Source: an uncultured Anaerolineae bacterium (GTDB lineage Bacteria; Chloroflexota; Anaerolineae; Anaerolineales; Villigracilaceae). Taken from it: DNA of 17,265 nucleotides. The notes beneath the pieces are model-generated. The model was not told the origin of the DNA. It saw only the letters and a program-made list of their open reading frames with translations, and made no database searches. The stretch covers positions 1 to 17,265 of the forward strand of contig CAINXK010000167.1 of NCBI GenBank assembly GCA_903854805.1, given 5' to 3'. The translations under genes were made by a program, and so were the position numbers. Below, piece after piece: positions 1-6,607 of this stretch. Each line of letters starts with the position of its first letter. Position 1 is the stretch's first letter.

Positions 1-57
1 AGCAGCGTGGAGTATTGATGAAAATAAAAATTCTTCAGCCAGCAGTCTGGTCTTGTC

Positions 58-106
58 CCTCCCCCGATTTCGTCCCGCTGGGCTTGCGGGGCGCAATCGG
101 GGGAGG
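58..106. repeat. GC-rich palindromic repeat (hairpin)
   Basis: The arms CCTCCCCCGATT (58-69) and AATCGGGGGAGG (95-106) form a perfect 12-bp inverted repeat. After one mismatch the stem continues for about 8 more pairs (71-78 with 86-93, one G-T wobble), closing on a 7-nt loop. This looks like a REP-like intergenic hairpin element, not a terminator, because no T-run follows. It sits exactly where the N-terminus of the adjoining DUF559 frame should be. Confidence 0.75.
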
Positions 107-440
107 TTAGGAGGGGGCCTGCCATTGAACTGCGCCTTGAACTCACTCCCGCTGACCAGAAACTCTGGGCCTATCTGCGCGGCGACAAACTCAACGGCCT
201 CAACTTTCGCAGACAGCACGCCATTGGCCCCTACATCACGGATTTTTGTTCAAGCAAAGCCAGGCTGATCATCGAACTGGATGGCAGCCAACATCTTGAG
301 CAGGCAGATTATGATACAGAGCACACAAAATACCTGGAAGCGCAGGGCTACAAAGTCATCCGCTTTTGGAATAACGAGGTATTGAATAATCTGGATGGCG
401 TTTTACTTGCGACCATCTACGCGCTGGAAGAAAACACTAA

Positions 441-499
441 ACCAGCCCCATCCGCCCTGCGGGCACCTTCCCCAAATGCGACTGGGGGTAATTTCTGGT
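441..499. repeat. GC-rich palindromic stretch at 3' end of DUF559 frame
   Basis: The stretch has ACCAG at 441-445 opposite CTGGT at 495-499. Inside are two small hairpins: CCGC/GCGG around 452-462, and CCCCA/TGGGG at 470-474 and 483-487. The composition resembles the hairpin at 58-106, so the DUF559 core is bracketed by repeat-like DNA. The pairing is imperfect, so this may be a degraded copy. Confidence 0.4.
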
Positions 500-533
500 G
501 GATAAATAGACTCGATATATTTTATTTTTGCTG

Positions 534-542
534 TGCTATACT
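534..542 (+). promoter_or_regulatory. Candidate extended -10 promoter for the DUF4160/DUF2442 unit
   Basis: TG-n-TATACT lies at 534-542, about 25 nt before the DUF4160 start codon, in an AT-rich patch. No convincing -35 box is visible, which is tolerated for extended -10 promoters. It overlaps the end of the DUF559 frame. Confidence 0.4.
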
Positions 543-567
543 TTAATCAAAAGTAAAGGAGAAGTAT

Positions 568-822
568 ATGCCAGTCATAGCCCGATTTTATGGCATCATC
601 ATCAAGATGTATTTTAGCCAAAGTGAACATGGCGTTCCCCATTTTCATGCTGTGTATGGCGAGTTTAACGGCGTTTTTGCCATCGAAACACTTGAGATGG
701 TTGAAGGGGATTTACCGTCAAGGTCACAAAAGTTAGTGTAAGAATGGGGAGCGCAGTATCAAGTTGAATTATTGCGTATGTGGCAGAATAATGAGTTCAA
801 ACAACTGCCCGGATTGGAGTAA
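568..822 (+). pseudogene. DUF4160 protein interrupted by an in-frame stop codon
   Basis: Starting at ATG 568 behind a good ribosome binding site (AAAGGAGA, 7 nt upstream), the frame gives MPVIARFYGIIIKMYF and then HGVPHFHAVYGEF, which is the DUF4160 signature (HxxPHFHAxY). After 57 residues, at SRSQKLV, it hits TAA (739-741). The same frame continues for 26 more codons (EWGAQYQVELLRMWQNNEF…) to a second TAA at 820-822. This continuation matches the normal C-terminal half of the family, where a hydrophobic residue usually occupies the stop position, so one base change (for example TTA to TAA) explains it. DUF4160 genes commonly precede DUF2442 genes, as here with a 3-nt gap, and the pair is often treated as toxin-antitoxin-like, though its activity is not established. 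A sequencing error is the main alternative. Confidence 0.8.
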
Positions 823-825
823 AAA

Positions 826-1086
826 ATGAACACCCCTAAAATTTTATCAGTTCAAGCACTTGGAAATAAAAAACTGTTGGTCAAATTTGTGGATGGTGTA
901 GAAAAAGTTTATGACTGTACGCACCTGCTTGGATTAGAAATGTTCCAGGTTCTAAAAAGTGACGCTTTTTTTAAGTCCGTAAAGGTTGATTTAGGCGGAT
1001 ATGGTATTTCATGGAATGATGACGCAGATTTAAGTGAGTATGAACTCTGGGAAAATGGCGTCAACGTTGTCATGGTATCAGAATAG
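826..1086 (+). CDS. DUF2442 domain protein
   Basis: An 86-residue protein that fits the DUF2442 family: an N-terminal beta-rich part (LLVKFVDGVEKVYDCTHLL), then the conserved GGYGISWNDDADLSEYELW block near residues 57-76. GGAG at 816-819, inside the end of the DUF4160 frame, sits 6 nt before the ATG. This implies translation coupled to the upstream gene. DUF2442 proteins are small, usually encoded directly after DUF4160, and proposed to be one partner of a two-gene unit. Their biochemical role is unknown. Here the reading frame is complete although the upstream partner is broken. Only 3 nt separate the two frames, so loss of upstream translation may also lower expression of this gene. Confidence 0.85.
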   Translation: MNTPKILSVQALGNKKLLVKFVDGVEKVYDCTHLLGLEMFQVLKSDAFFKSVKVDLGGYGISWNDDADLSEYELWENGVNVVMVSE

Positions 1087-1115
1087 GTAATTTGCAACAT
1101 TAAAGCAAGCTAACA

Positions 1116-1134
1116 CCGTGTCACCTTGACACGG
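1116..1134. repeat. Perfect inverted repeat CCGTGTC/GACACGG
   Basis: A 7-bp perfect stem with a 5-nt loop lies 30 bp after the DUF2442 stop. No T-run follows, so it may be an operator or transcript-end hairpin rather than a classical terminator. Confidence 0.4.
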
Positions 1135-1237
1135 ATAGTGTCCGGGGATGGGTTATACGAGAAAATTTAAGCAGTGTCGGCTGAACCAAATGGCATAGGT
1201 GTCAGGCGACTTGCACAATCCGATTTAGGCCTCCCCG

Positions 1238-1257
1238 TATTTCCATTGATGGAAATA
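1238..1257. repeat. 9-bp inverted repeat TATTTCCAT/ATGGAAATA
   Basis: A near-continuous palindrome with a 2-nt centre (TG) in the gap between the convergent DUF2442 and Kelch-sortase genes. No function can be assigned. It could be a protein binding site. Confidence 0.4.
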
Positions 1258-1290
1258 TCGACCCGCCCCCCTCTTGTAATACCCAGAATC

Positions 1291-1328
1291 AATCAACAAA
1301 CCCCCTGAATATCGGGGGTTTGTTGATT
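1291..1328. terminator. Strong hairpin terminator between convergent genes
   Basis: AATCAACAAACCCCC (1291-1305) pairs perfectly with GGGGGTTTGTTGATT (1314-1328) around an 8-nt loop. The 15-bp stem starts 24 bp past the stop codon of the minus-strand Kelch-sortase gene. On that strand the descending arm and tail are T-rich (TTTGTTGATTGATT). It can also stop transcription from the DUF2442 side. Confidence 0.8.
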
Positions 1329-1351
1329 AAACAATGGAAATGGAGAAAAAA

Positions 1352-3808
1352 CTATTCCGCTTCGACCTTGACCAACACAGCACGTACCAACCTACGAAAC
1401 ATGTAGTTGTCCGTCAGGAAGTTGTAACCCTGGCAGGTGATCAGCGTTAGGTAGGAATGACCTTCAAGATGGCCCAATGCGTAAGTCGTGGAACTTGGCA
1501 ATACCATCCTTGTTTCGCGTACTTCAAAGGTGTATTTTTCGCCGTATTGATGCACCACAATCCTGTCACCATAAGCCAGGTTCCGGATATTTGCAAACGG
1601 TCCTGGCAAGCCATTGGCATCGGTGACATGTGCTGTGATGACCGAGTTGCCCAGCCAGGTGGGGTAGGCAGTACCGTTCAACCAACCGGCATCATTTCCT
1701 AGCCATGTGGTATCCCAATTGTTGTTGATTTCAGGCACACCGACGATATTGACATGCATTTTTTGAGAGGGAATTACCAGCCACAGCCCGCTCATTTTGG
1801 CATAGGCGGCGCTTTCTGGCTGCTGCGGCAGTGAAGAAATGCGATTGGGGGCAAAGCCAGTTTTTGGGAGCTTTTTTGAGTGCGGTTCAGAAGCAGCCGA
1901 TGCCACGCTGAAATTAATAGACATGTTTTTGCCGCCATTGATCGGATTACCGGCCAGATTATGGATAGACGCAGCGCCGCAGACATACAGACGGTATTGC
2001 CCTTCGTCAAGAAACGGATCAAATGAGTCTTTTATAAGTGTGGCAATATAAGTGGATGACAAATAGAACTTGACATAAATTGGGATGTTTTCATCATCAC
2101 CATCAGGAACATGGGATGGATCGCAAATAGCAGCGGATATGTCTGTTGTATTAAAAATACCATCCTTTCCCGGGCGTATCAGCATGAAGTTTCTTGGTTC
2201 CATGACTGAATAGATGCTGCTGTCACTCAAAACATTTTCGCCGAATTGAAAAGATAGAATAGATGGATTGTGATCAAAAACATAACCTTCAGAAAGGAAG
2301 GTAGCATCTTTATTGTTGGTACCTCTCACAACCGTTGCCACTTGTCCATTGATATCCCGCAAACGTAGGTAGATTGGCTTGTTTGCGCTATCAGCGCCAA
2401 CATTCCAGGTTGTGGATATTGTTGTGTCTGGATTTGCTGGGATCCAATCGCCCCAGGTGGTATTGTCATTACTGAGCGAACCAGCATCGATCGCCGCTCC
2501 GGTTGAGTTACCTTTGAATTTTATACTGATAGTTGTGTTGTTACTCCATACGGATGGCAAAGTTAATGTTCCGGTGAAGGTGTTTTCGGGTACAAGGGTT
2601 GCAAGTTCGACATCGGAAATAGAGAAATTATTTTCCCCTCCTGTTACCAATATATTCCCATTTTTCAATAAAGTGGCAGCATGATTTTTTCGTCTACTAT
2701 TCATATTGTCTGTAGCGATCCAAATTCCAGAAGACGGATCATATAATTCTGTGCTTGCAAGAGCATTAGGGTTTTCCATGCCTCCTACAACCAGCACTTT
2801 ACCATTATTTAACAATGTAGCTGTATGAAGGTAACGGTATGTTCCCACCATGGATCCAGTAAAAGACCAATTACCAGTGAAAGGATCGTATAGCTCTGCG
2901 CTGGAAGTGCCGCTGCCTCCTGTAGACCAACCTGCTGCCACTAAGACTCTTCCATCATTTAGAAGCGTGGCGGTGTGTTGAAGCCTGGGAATATTCATAC
3001 TAGCAATCGTAGTCCAGGTGTTTGTCGATGGATCGAATAATTCAGCACGGCTGAGGAATGATATTAATTGTCCCCCAGCAATGAGTACTTTGCCATTATT
3101 CAGTAGTGTTGCTGTGTGATTTTTACTAGGAAAATTCATACTTCCAGTCACTGTCCATGTCTGGGTTGATGGATCATATAGTTCAGCACTCGCAAGGGCT
3201 GGGCCATCCCATTTCGCTCCACCAACCACCAAAACTTTGCCGTTATTCAATAAAGTGGCAGTGTGACTGTAGCGACTTATATTCATATTGCCGGTAACGC
3301 TCCAAACACCAGTGGTTGGGTTATATAGCTCGGCGCTCGAAAGTTCAGGTAAATTACCAGCTTCTCCTCCTGTTACCAATACTTTACCATCATTCAACAA
3401 TGTAGCTGTATGATAAGCGCGATCAAAATGTAAGCTTCCAGTAGTACTCCATAAGCCGGTATTTGAATCATACAATTCAGAAGAATTGTATCCTCCCCCT
3501 GCTACTAAGAGTTTCCCATTTGTTAATAAAGTTGCTGTGTGGTGTTGGCGTGCATCGTTCATACTGTCTGTTGGAGAAAATGTAATTTGCTCAAGCACGG
3601 ATGCTGACCCGGCATAAGTATTTATTTCTGATTCCGAAGGTTGCTCAATAGCAGGTTTTAGCGCAAATCCGACGGGTAGAATGGTCGATAATTTTGAGGG
3701 AGAGAATGCCATGCCGTTACTACCCGGCGCAGCGGATACCTGTCCAGTGCATAAAGTCACCAACAGGAAAAGATAAACTACGACTTTGATTGTTCGCTTG
3801 AAAAACAT
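1352..3808 (-). CDS. Secreted Kelch-repeat protein with C-terminal sortase (class E/F-like) domain
   Basis: I start this at ATG 3808 (818 residues), which has GGAGGG just upstream. A TTG 18 nt earlier is in frame but lacks such a site. Residues 1-26 are a signal peptide (MFFKRTIKVVVYLFLLV…VSA). Residues about 82-404 hold seven Kelch-type units of 43-50 residues, marked by H(T/A)ATLL, NGKVLVxGG and SxELYDP, likely forming a beta-propeller. Two beta-sandwich-like modules follow (about 405-640). LPKTG lies at 647-651, directly before a sortase fold: catalytic His at 727 (VITAHV), Cys at 792 (LTLITC), and the Arg in YMFRRLVRAVLV near 805. Sortases are transpeptidases that cleave LPXTG-like signals and join proteins to the envelope. 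Here enzyme, propeller and signal are one chain with no C-terminal membrane anchor. The gene looks more AT-rich than genes after 4300, which suggests transfer. The sortase assignment is strong; the substrate is unknown. Confidence 0.88.
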   Translation of the reverse strand: MFFKRTIKVVVYLFLLVTLCTGQVSAAPGSNGMAFSPSKLSTILPVGFALKPAIEQPSESEINTYAGSASVLEQITFSPTDSMNDARQHHTATLLTNGKLLVAGGGYNSSELYDSNTGLWSTTGSLHFDRAYHTATLLNDGKVLVTGGEAGNLPELSSAELYNPTTGVWSVTGNMNISRYSHTATLLNNGKVLVVGGAKWDGPALASAELYDPSTQTWTVTGSMNFPSKNHTATLLNNGKVLIAGGQLISFLSRAELFDPSTNTWTTIASMNIPRLQHTATLLNDGRVLVAAGWSTGGSGTSSAELYDPFTGNWSFTGSMVGTYRYLHTATLLNNGKVLVVGGMENPNALASTELYDPSSGIWIATDNMNSRRKNHAATLLKNGNILVTGGENNFSISDVELATLVPENTFTGTLTLPSVWSNNTTISIKFKGNSTGAAIDAGSLSNDNTTWGDWIPANPDTTISTTWNVGADSANKPIYLRLRDINGQVATVVRGTNNKDATFLSEGYVFDHNPSILSFQFGENVLSDSSIYSVMEPRNFMLIRPGKDGIFNTTDISAAICDPSHVPDGDDENIPIYVKFYLSSTYIATLIKDSFDPFLDEGQYRLYVCGAASIHNLAGNPINGGKNMSINFSVASAASEPHSKKLPKTGFAPNRISSLPQQPESAAYAKMSGLWLVIPSQKMHVNIVGVPEINNNWDTTWLGNDAGWLNGTAYPTWLGNSVITAHVTDANGLPGPFANIRNLAYGDRIVVHQYGEKYTFEVRETRMVLPSSTTYALGHLEGHSYLTLITCQGYNFLTDNYMFRRLVRAVLVKVEAE
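2597..3565 (-). repeat. Seven diverged tandem Kelch-coding repeats
   Basis: Within the Kelch-sortase gene, units of about 130-150 bp recur, encoding HTATLLNNGKVLVVGG and SAELYDPST-type blocks. The conserved His residues fall at about 90, 133, 182, 231, 278, 328 and 376 of the ATG-started protein. The spacing is regular enough to predict one unit per propeller blade. Nucleotide similarity between units is high at the LLNNGKVL segment, so copy-number change by recombination is plausible. Confidence 0.75.
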
Positions 3809-3890
3809 ACACCCTCCATTGCTCAAATTACCCCGCCAGGAGAAGGTTGGCTAAAGCCTATTCCCCAATATAATACTTGATGTAACAAAA

Positions 3891-3896
3891 ATTATA
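3891..3896 (-). promoter_or_regulatory. Candidate -10 box for the Kelch-sortase gene
   Basis: A perfect TATAAT on the minus strand would give a leader of roughly 75 nt before ATG 3808. No good -35 hexamer is seen at the expected distance, so the call is tentative. Confidence 0.35.
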
Positions 3897-3935
3897 CCCG
3901 CAAATTGATATTTATCTTCGGCATTACACCAGAAC

Positions 3936-3968
3936 CGAACTCGTCATTGTCCGGGTTCGTTTTTTTTT
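3936..3968 (+). terminator. Intrinsic terminator with no evident upstream gene
   Basis: CGAACTCG (3936-3943) pairs with CGGGTTCG (3952-3959) through eight pairs including one G-U. The loop is 8 nt and nine T residues follow (3960-3968). This is a textbook rho-independent terminator in the plus direction, but no plus-strand gene precedes it closer than 1086. Confidence 0.7.
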
Positions 3969-4225
3969 GTTATTGAGAGATGATTGCGGCTCTGGGGGAT
4001 TAGCGAATGGGGATGAAATATACAAAAGACAACCATAACCGCACAATCCCAAAAAACGTCAAATATTATCAGATGACTAATAGGTAGGATGTGGGCTCCC
4101 CGAAACGACGGAGGCCGCGACGATCACGGCAATAGGTGCTACGAGAAACCCCTTTGAAAGCCACCAGATACACATCCTGGCATTTTCCGAAACCTTGCAC
4201 CACACCCACAGTACCCCCGGATAGC

Positions 4226-4252
4226 TTGTATTTCCTAAAAAAGCAGTATACT
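4226..4252 (+). promoter_or_regulatory. Candidate promoter of the cNMP-domain gene
   Basis: TTGTAT (4226-4231) and TATACT (4247-4252) are separated by 15 bp, shorter than the ideal 17. They lie 54 nt upstream of ATG 4307. Confidence 0.4.
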
Positions 4253-4306
4253 CAATCTATTATCATTGGAATCCGACCCAAGCAATCCAAGTGAGAGGCA
4301 TTTTTT

Positions 4307-5107
4307 ATGGATGACGCAGACGGCACGCTCGGCAAGCGGTATCTCGAAGGTAATTCCATCTCCCCGAACGAGCTGCACATCCAATACGGGATTCCGCGTG
4401 AAGAAATCGCATCTTTCCGCAACCTGATCTATATTTACCCCAACCGCGAAGTCATCATCAAGGAAGGCGATCAGGAAAAAGCCCTCTACCTGCTGCGCCT
4501 GGGAACTGTGGAAGTTTTCAAAGGCGGCGGCGCCTCGCGCGAATCGATCGGCACCATCGAGGCTGTCAATTTCTTCGGCGAAATGAGCATGATCAACGAC
4601 GAACCCCGCAGCGCCACCGTCATCTCCCAGGCAAACAACGTCGTCGTTTATAGAATCCCCAACCCAAACATACAAACCATTCTGACCAACCCCAAATGGG
4701 CCGAACTGCTGATCTCGCGTTTATGCAAGAACCTGGCCCGCAGTCTCAACCAGCAGATGATCGTAAACGAACTGGTCATGGATCTGCGCAGCGACCTGGA
4801 ACGCTCACATAAAGAACTGCAAACCCAGCGCCTGCTGTCTGCCCAGACCGCACACAATACGCGTCTGGCCTTCAATGGGATCATCCACTTCCAGGAAATT
4901 GTTCAAAAAATGGCAGTCGTCGGCAGCAAAGGCTGGGCCTACCTGAACACGCTCACCCAGGTCACCCGTACCCTGGGCACCCATTACATCGCCGACCTGG
5001 ATAATTCAGATAAACAAATCGAAATAAGCGTGATCCGCAACTGCCTGTCGACTCTGCCTCAAGATGAGCAGAGCAATATCATCCAGGAACTCAATAAATT
5101 AATCTGA
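4307..5107 (+). CDS. Cyclic nucleotide-binding domain protein lacking an evident HTH
   Basis: A 266-residue protein with GAGAGG 8 nt before the ATG. Residues about 35-128 form a Crp/Fnr-type cyclic nucleotide-binding beta-roll. It contains the phosphate-binding cassette FGEMSMINDEPRSATV (90-105), with the expected Gly-Glu pair and the Arg that contacts the cyclic phosphate, so cAMP or cGMP binding is plausible. A long charged helix follows (about 130-180, LARSLNQQMIVNELVMDLRSDLERSHKELQ), probably a coiled-coil dimer interface. The C-terminal 85 residues look helical and match no family I recognise. I do not see the winged-helix HTH expected in a Crp/Fnr regulator, so the protein may act through protein contacts rather than DNA binding. 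It appears monocistronic, with a hairpin terminator-like sequence after it. Confidence 0.8.
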   Translation: MDDADGTLGKRYLEGNSISPNELHIQYGIPREEIASFRNLIYIYPNREVIIKEGDQEKALYLLRLGTVEVFKGGGASRESIGTIEAVNFFGEMSMINDEPRSATVISQANNVVVYRIPNPNIQTILTNPKWAELLISRLCKNLARSLNQQMIVNELVMDLRSDLERSHKELQTQRLLSAQTAHNTRLAFNGIIHFQEIVQKMAVVGSKGWAYLNTLTQVTRTLGTHYIADLDNSDKQIEISVIRNCLSTLPQDEQSNIIQELNKLI

Positions 5108-5146
5108 CATTTTTCAGATCTACCCGGTTACAATTCATTAACGCCC

Positions 5147-5175
5147 ATATCCTTCCATCAATGGCAGGATATTTT
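5147..5175 (+). terminator. Terminator-like hairpin after the cNMP-domain gene
   Basis: ATATCCT-T-CCAT (5147-5158) pairs with ATGG-C-AGGATAT (5161-5172) with a single mismatch and a very tight loop. TTTTAATAAATTTT follows. It is about 40 bp after the stop codon of the upstream gene. Confidence 0.5.
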
Positions 5176-5237
5176 AATAAATTTTGGTCGCACGCCAATC
5201 TCCAGCGCTTGACCACCCAATTTACGTTTGAGCATTC

Positions 5238-6446
5238 ATGGATAAACTCTTGAACACAAAAGACGAACCCGCATTACGCCGCACCCGGCTGATCAATTTT
5301 GCTGCCCTGAGTGCCTGGCTGGTTACCAGCACCTTGATGGCAGCCACCGCTCTGATCCGCTTCGGGCAGGATTTCCGCGTCTATTATGCAGCCGCACGCC
5401 TGCTGCTCAAAGGCGGCAACCCGTTTGATTACAACCAGCTCTTTCCCGTCATCCTGCAAATCTCTGGCAAGGCAGGTAATGCGCCCTATTACAACCCACC
5501 CTGGCTGGCCTGGTTTCTAACACCCCTGGCCCTGCTGCCTTACCAACCTGCGCGCGCGGTCTGGATCCTGCTTAATCTGGTGATCTGGTGCCTGGGGTTG
5601 TGGCAGTTATCCAGACTTTTGGATTGGCCCCCGGCTGGCTGGCAGCGCTGGTCTATTTTTCTGTATGCCACCTTTCTGTTCGCCTGGGTTACCTGGCGCT
5701 ACGAGCAAATGGGCATTATTTTATTCGCCCTGCTGGTGGCGGCCCTGGCCTCATTACGCAAATCAGACTGGGCCTGGGCCGGGGTCTGGCTGGCCCTGCT
5801 GTTGATCAAACCAAACCTTACCTTCATACCGGTCGCCGCCGCCAGCTTGTGGCTTCTGCGCCGCGGGCGCTGGCAGCCCATCCTGAGCATGAGCCTGGTG
5901 CTGACGGGTTTGCTGCTGGCCTCCACGGCTGCCACTCCCGATTGGTACCGGCCTTTGCTGCAGCCTGGCGTGGGCAGCGGCCTGGTCAATATTCTGGATG
6001 GCCCCAACCACGAGGTGGCAGTCCGCATCAACACCACCCTGGCAGACTGGCTGAACATGCTCAGCCTGAATAGCACCATCATCCCCATCATCCGCTGGAG
6101 CGCCACCCTGGCAGCCGGTGCCATCTTGCTGTGGGTCATCTTCCGCTCAAACTCGCTGATCATGGTCATGATCAGCGCCTTGCTGGCCAACTTTGCGGTC
6201 ACACCCTATGCGCTCCAATACGACTATCCACTTCTAACCCTGCCACTCTTCTGGGCCACGTCACGCATTCCCAGCACAGCTCGCGCCCGCTGGGGCGGCC
6301 TGGCCATCAGCATATTTATCGCCAGTGTCTTGATCTGGGAACGTCCCATCTCGGATGGCTATTGGATCCTGCTCGGATTAATAGCCCTGACAGCCTGGAA
6401 CTGGCGCTTTGCAACATCAAAAAACACCCCGATCAGCTTGTTCTAA
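5238..6446 (+). CDS. GT87-family (DUF2029) polyprenol-phosphate-dependent membrane glycosyltransferase
   Basis: A 402-residue integral membrane protein with about nine to eleven hydrophobic helices. An early loop reads GQDFRVYYAAARLLLKGGNPFD (residues 43-64). This D-x-x-x-Y…A…L-x-x-G-x-x-P-(Y/F)-D arrangement is typical of GT87/DUF2029 enzymes, with Asp45 the likely catalytic residue. A second conserved block, YNPPWLAWFLTPLALLP (about 84-100), is also usual. GT87 members of the GT-C fold transfer mannose or other sugars from polyprenyl-phosphate donors on the outer membrane face, building glycolipids, lipomannan-like polymers or glycans on proteins. Its donor and acceptor cannot be read from sequence. 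The ribosome binding site is weak. A SDR gene follows 240 bp later, after a repeat element, so an operon is uncertain. Confidence 0.8.
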   Translation: MDKLLNTKDEPALRRTRLINFAALSAWLVTSTLMAATALIRFGQDFRVYYAAARLLLKGGNPFDYNQLFPVILQISGKAGNAPYYNPPWLAWFLTPLALLPYQPARAVWILLNLVIWCLGLWQLSRLLDWPPAGWQRWSIFLYATFLFAWVTWRYEQMGIILFALLVAALASLRKSDWAWAGVWLALLLIKPNLTFIPVAAASLWLLRRGRWQPILSMSLVLTGLLLASTAATPDWYRPLLQPGVGSGLVNILDGPNHEVAVRINTTLADWLNMLSLNSTIIPIIRWSATLAAGAILLWVIFRSNSLIMVMISALLANFAVTPYALQYDYPLLTLPLFWATSRIPSTARARWGGLAISIFIASVLIWERPISDGYWILLGLIALTAWNWRFATSKNTPISLF

Positions 6447-6456
6447 AGAACGACGT

Positions 6457-6584
6457 TATTTACTCACGAGACCTTCGTTTTGGCCCTTACCCAGCCTGGT
6501 TCTGCTGCTCGGGCGATTCAAAGTCGATGTTTTTTGCCCCGCCAATGGAGTCTTGCGCCAGGACAGGCACCCCGTGAGTAAATA
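6457..6584. mobile_element. MITE-like dispersed repeat, copy 1
   Basis: A 128-bp element bounded by perfect 12-bp inverted repeats, TATTTACTCACG (6457-6468) and CGTGAGTAAATA (6573-6584). It has no coding capacity. It aligns with 16838-17009 at both ends and over an internal block (CCTGGnTCTGCTGCTCGGGCGA). It lies 10 bp after the GT87 stop codon. No clear target-site duplication is visible. Confidence 0.7.
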
Positions 6585-6607
6585 CGAACGGCTTTTAGCG
6601 AATATCT

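Larger units (their letters stand above)
121..546 (+). pseudogene. DUF559 (Vsr/PDDEXK-like nuclease fold) remnant without start codon
   Basis: The frame reads AIELRLELTPADQKLW at its beginning, then NFRRQHAIGPYITDF, LIIELDGSQH and GYKVIRFWNNEVL. This is the DUF559 core, a small restriction-endonuclease-like fold related to very-short-patch repair nucleases. Family members usually begin 10-20 residues earlier with a Met. Here the frame is open upstream to about position 28 but has no ATG, GTG or TTG, and the upstream codons come from a GC-rich hairpin (58-106). The frame runs past the usual end of the domain (…ALEEN) into sequence from a second palindromic stretch (441-499), giving an unfamiliar tail that stops at 546. 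I read it as a 5'-truncated, probably inactive gene. An unusual start codon cannot be excluded. The substrate and role of DUF559 proteins are largely unknown. Confidence 0.7.
3809..4306. other. Intergenic region between divergent genes
   Basis: About 500 bp without a supportable gene. It holds the leader and promoter of the minus-strand Kelch-sortase gene, a plus-strand terminator-like hairpin (3936-3968), an approximately 93-bp segment bounded by AGGATGTG and CACATCCT (4086-4178), and a candidate promoter for the plus-strand cNMP-domain gene (4226-4252). Confidence 0.6.

Noticed and set aside
53..268. 71-codon frame at the left end
   Set aside because: It is out of frame with the DUF559 domain and derived from the hairpin repeat and the domain's other frame.
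2597..3565. Possible CRISPR-like or non-coding tandem array
   Set aside because: The periodicity is fully explained by protein-coding Kelch units in one continuous frame. No CRISPR repeats of constant sequence exist in the window.
3809..3826. TTG-started extension of the Kelch-sortase gene
   Set aside because: It would translate the GGAGGG ribosome binding site of ATG 3808 and add residues ahead of a normal signal peptide.
4235..4675. 146-codon minus-strand frame opposite the cNMP gene
   Set aside because: It is antisense to a well-supported domain protein and shows no family features of its own.
5588..6073. 161-codon frame overlapping the GT87 gene (and a 167-codon one on the opposite strand)
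   Set aside because: These are shadows of a GC-rich membrane-protein gene. The GT87 frame explains the region fully.
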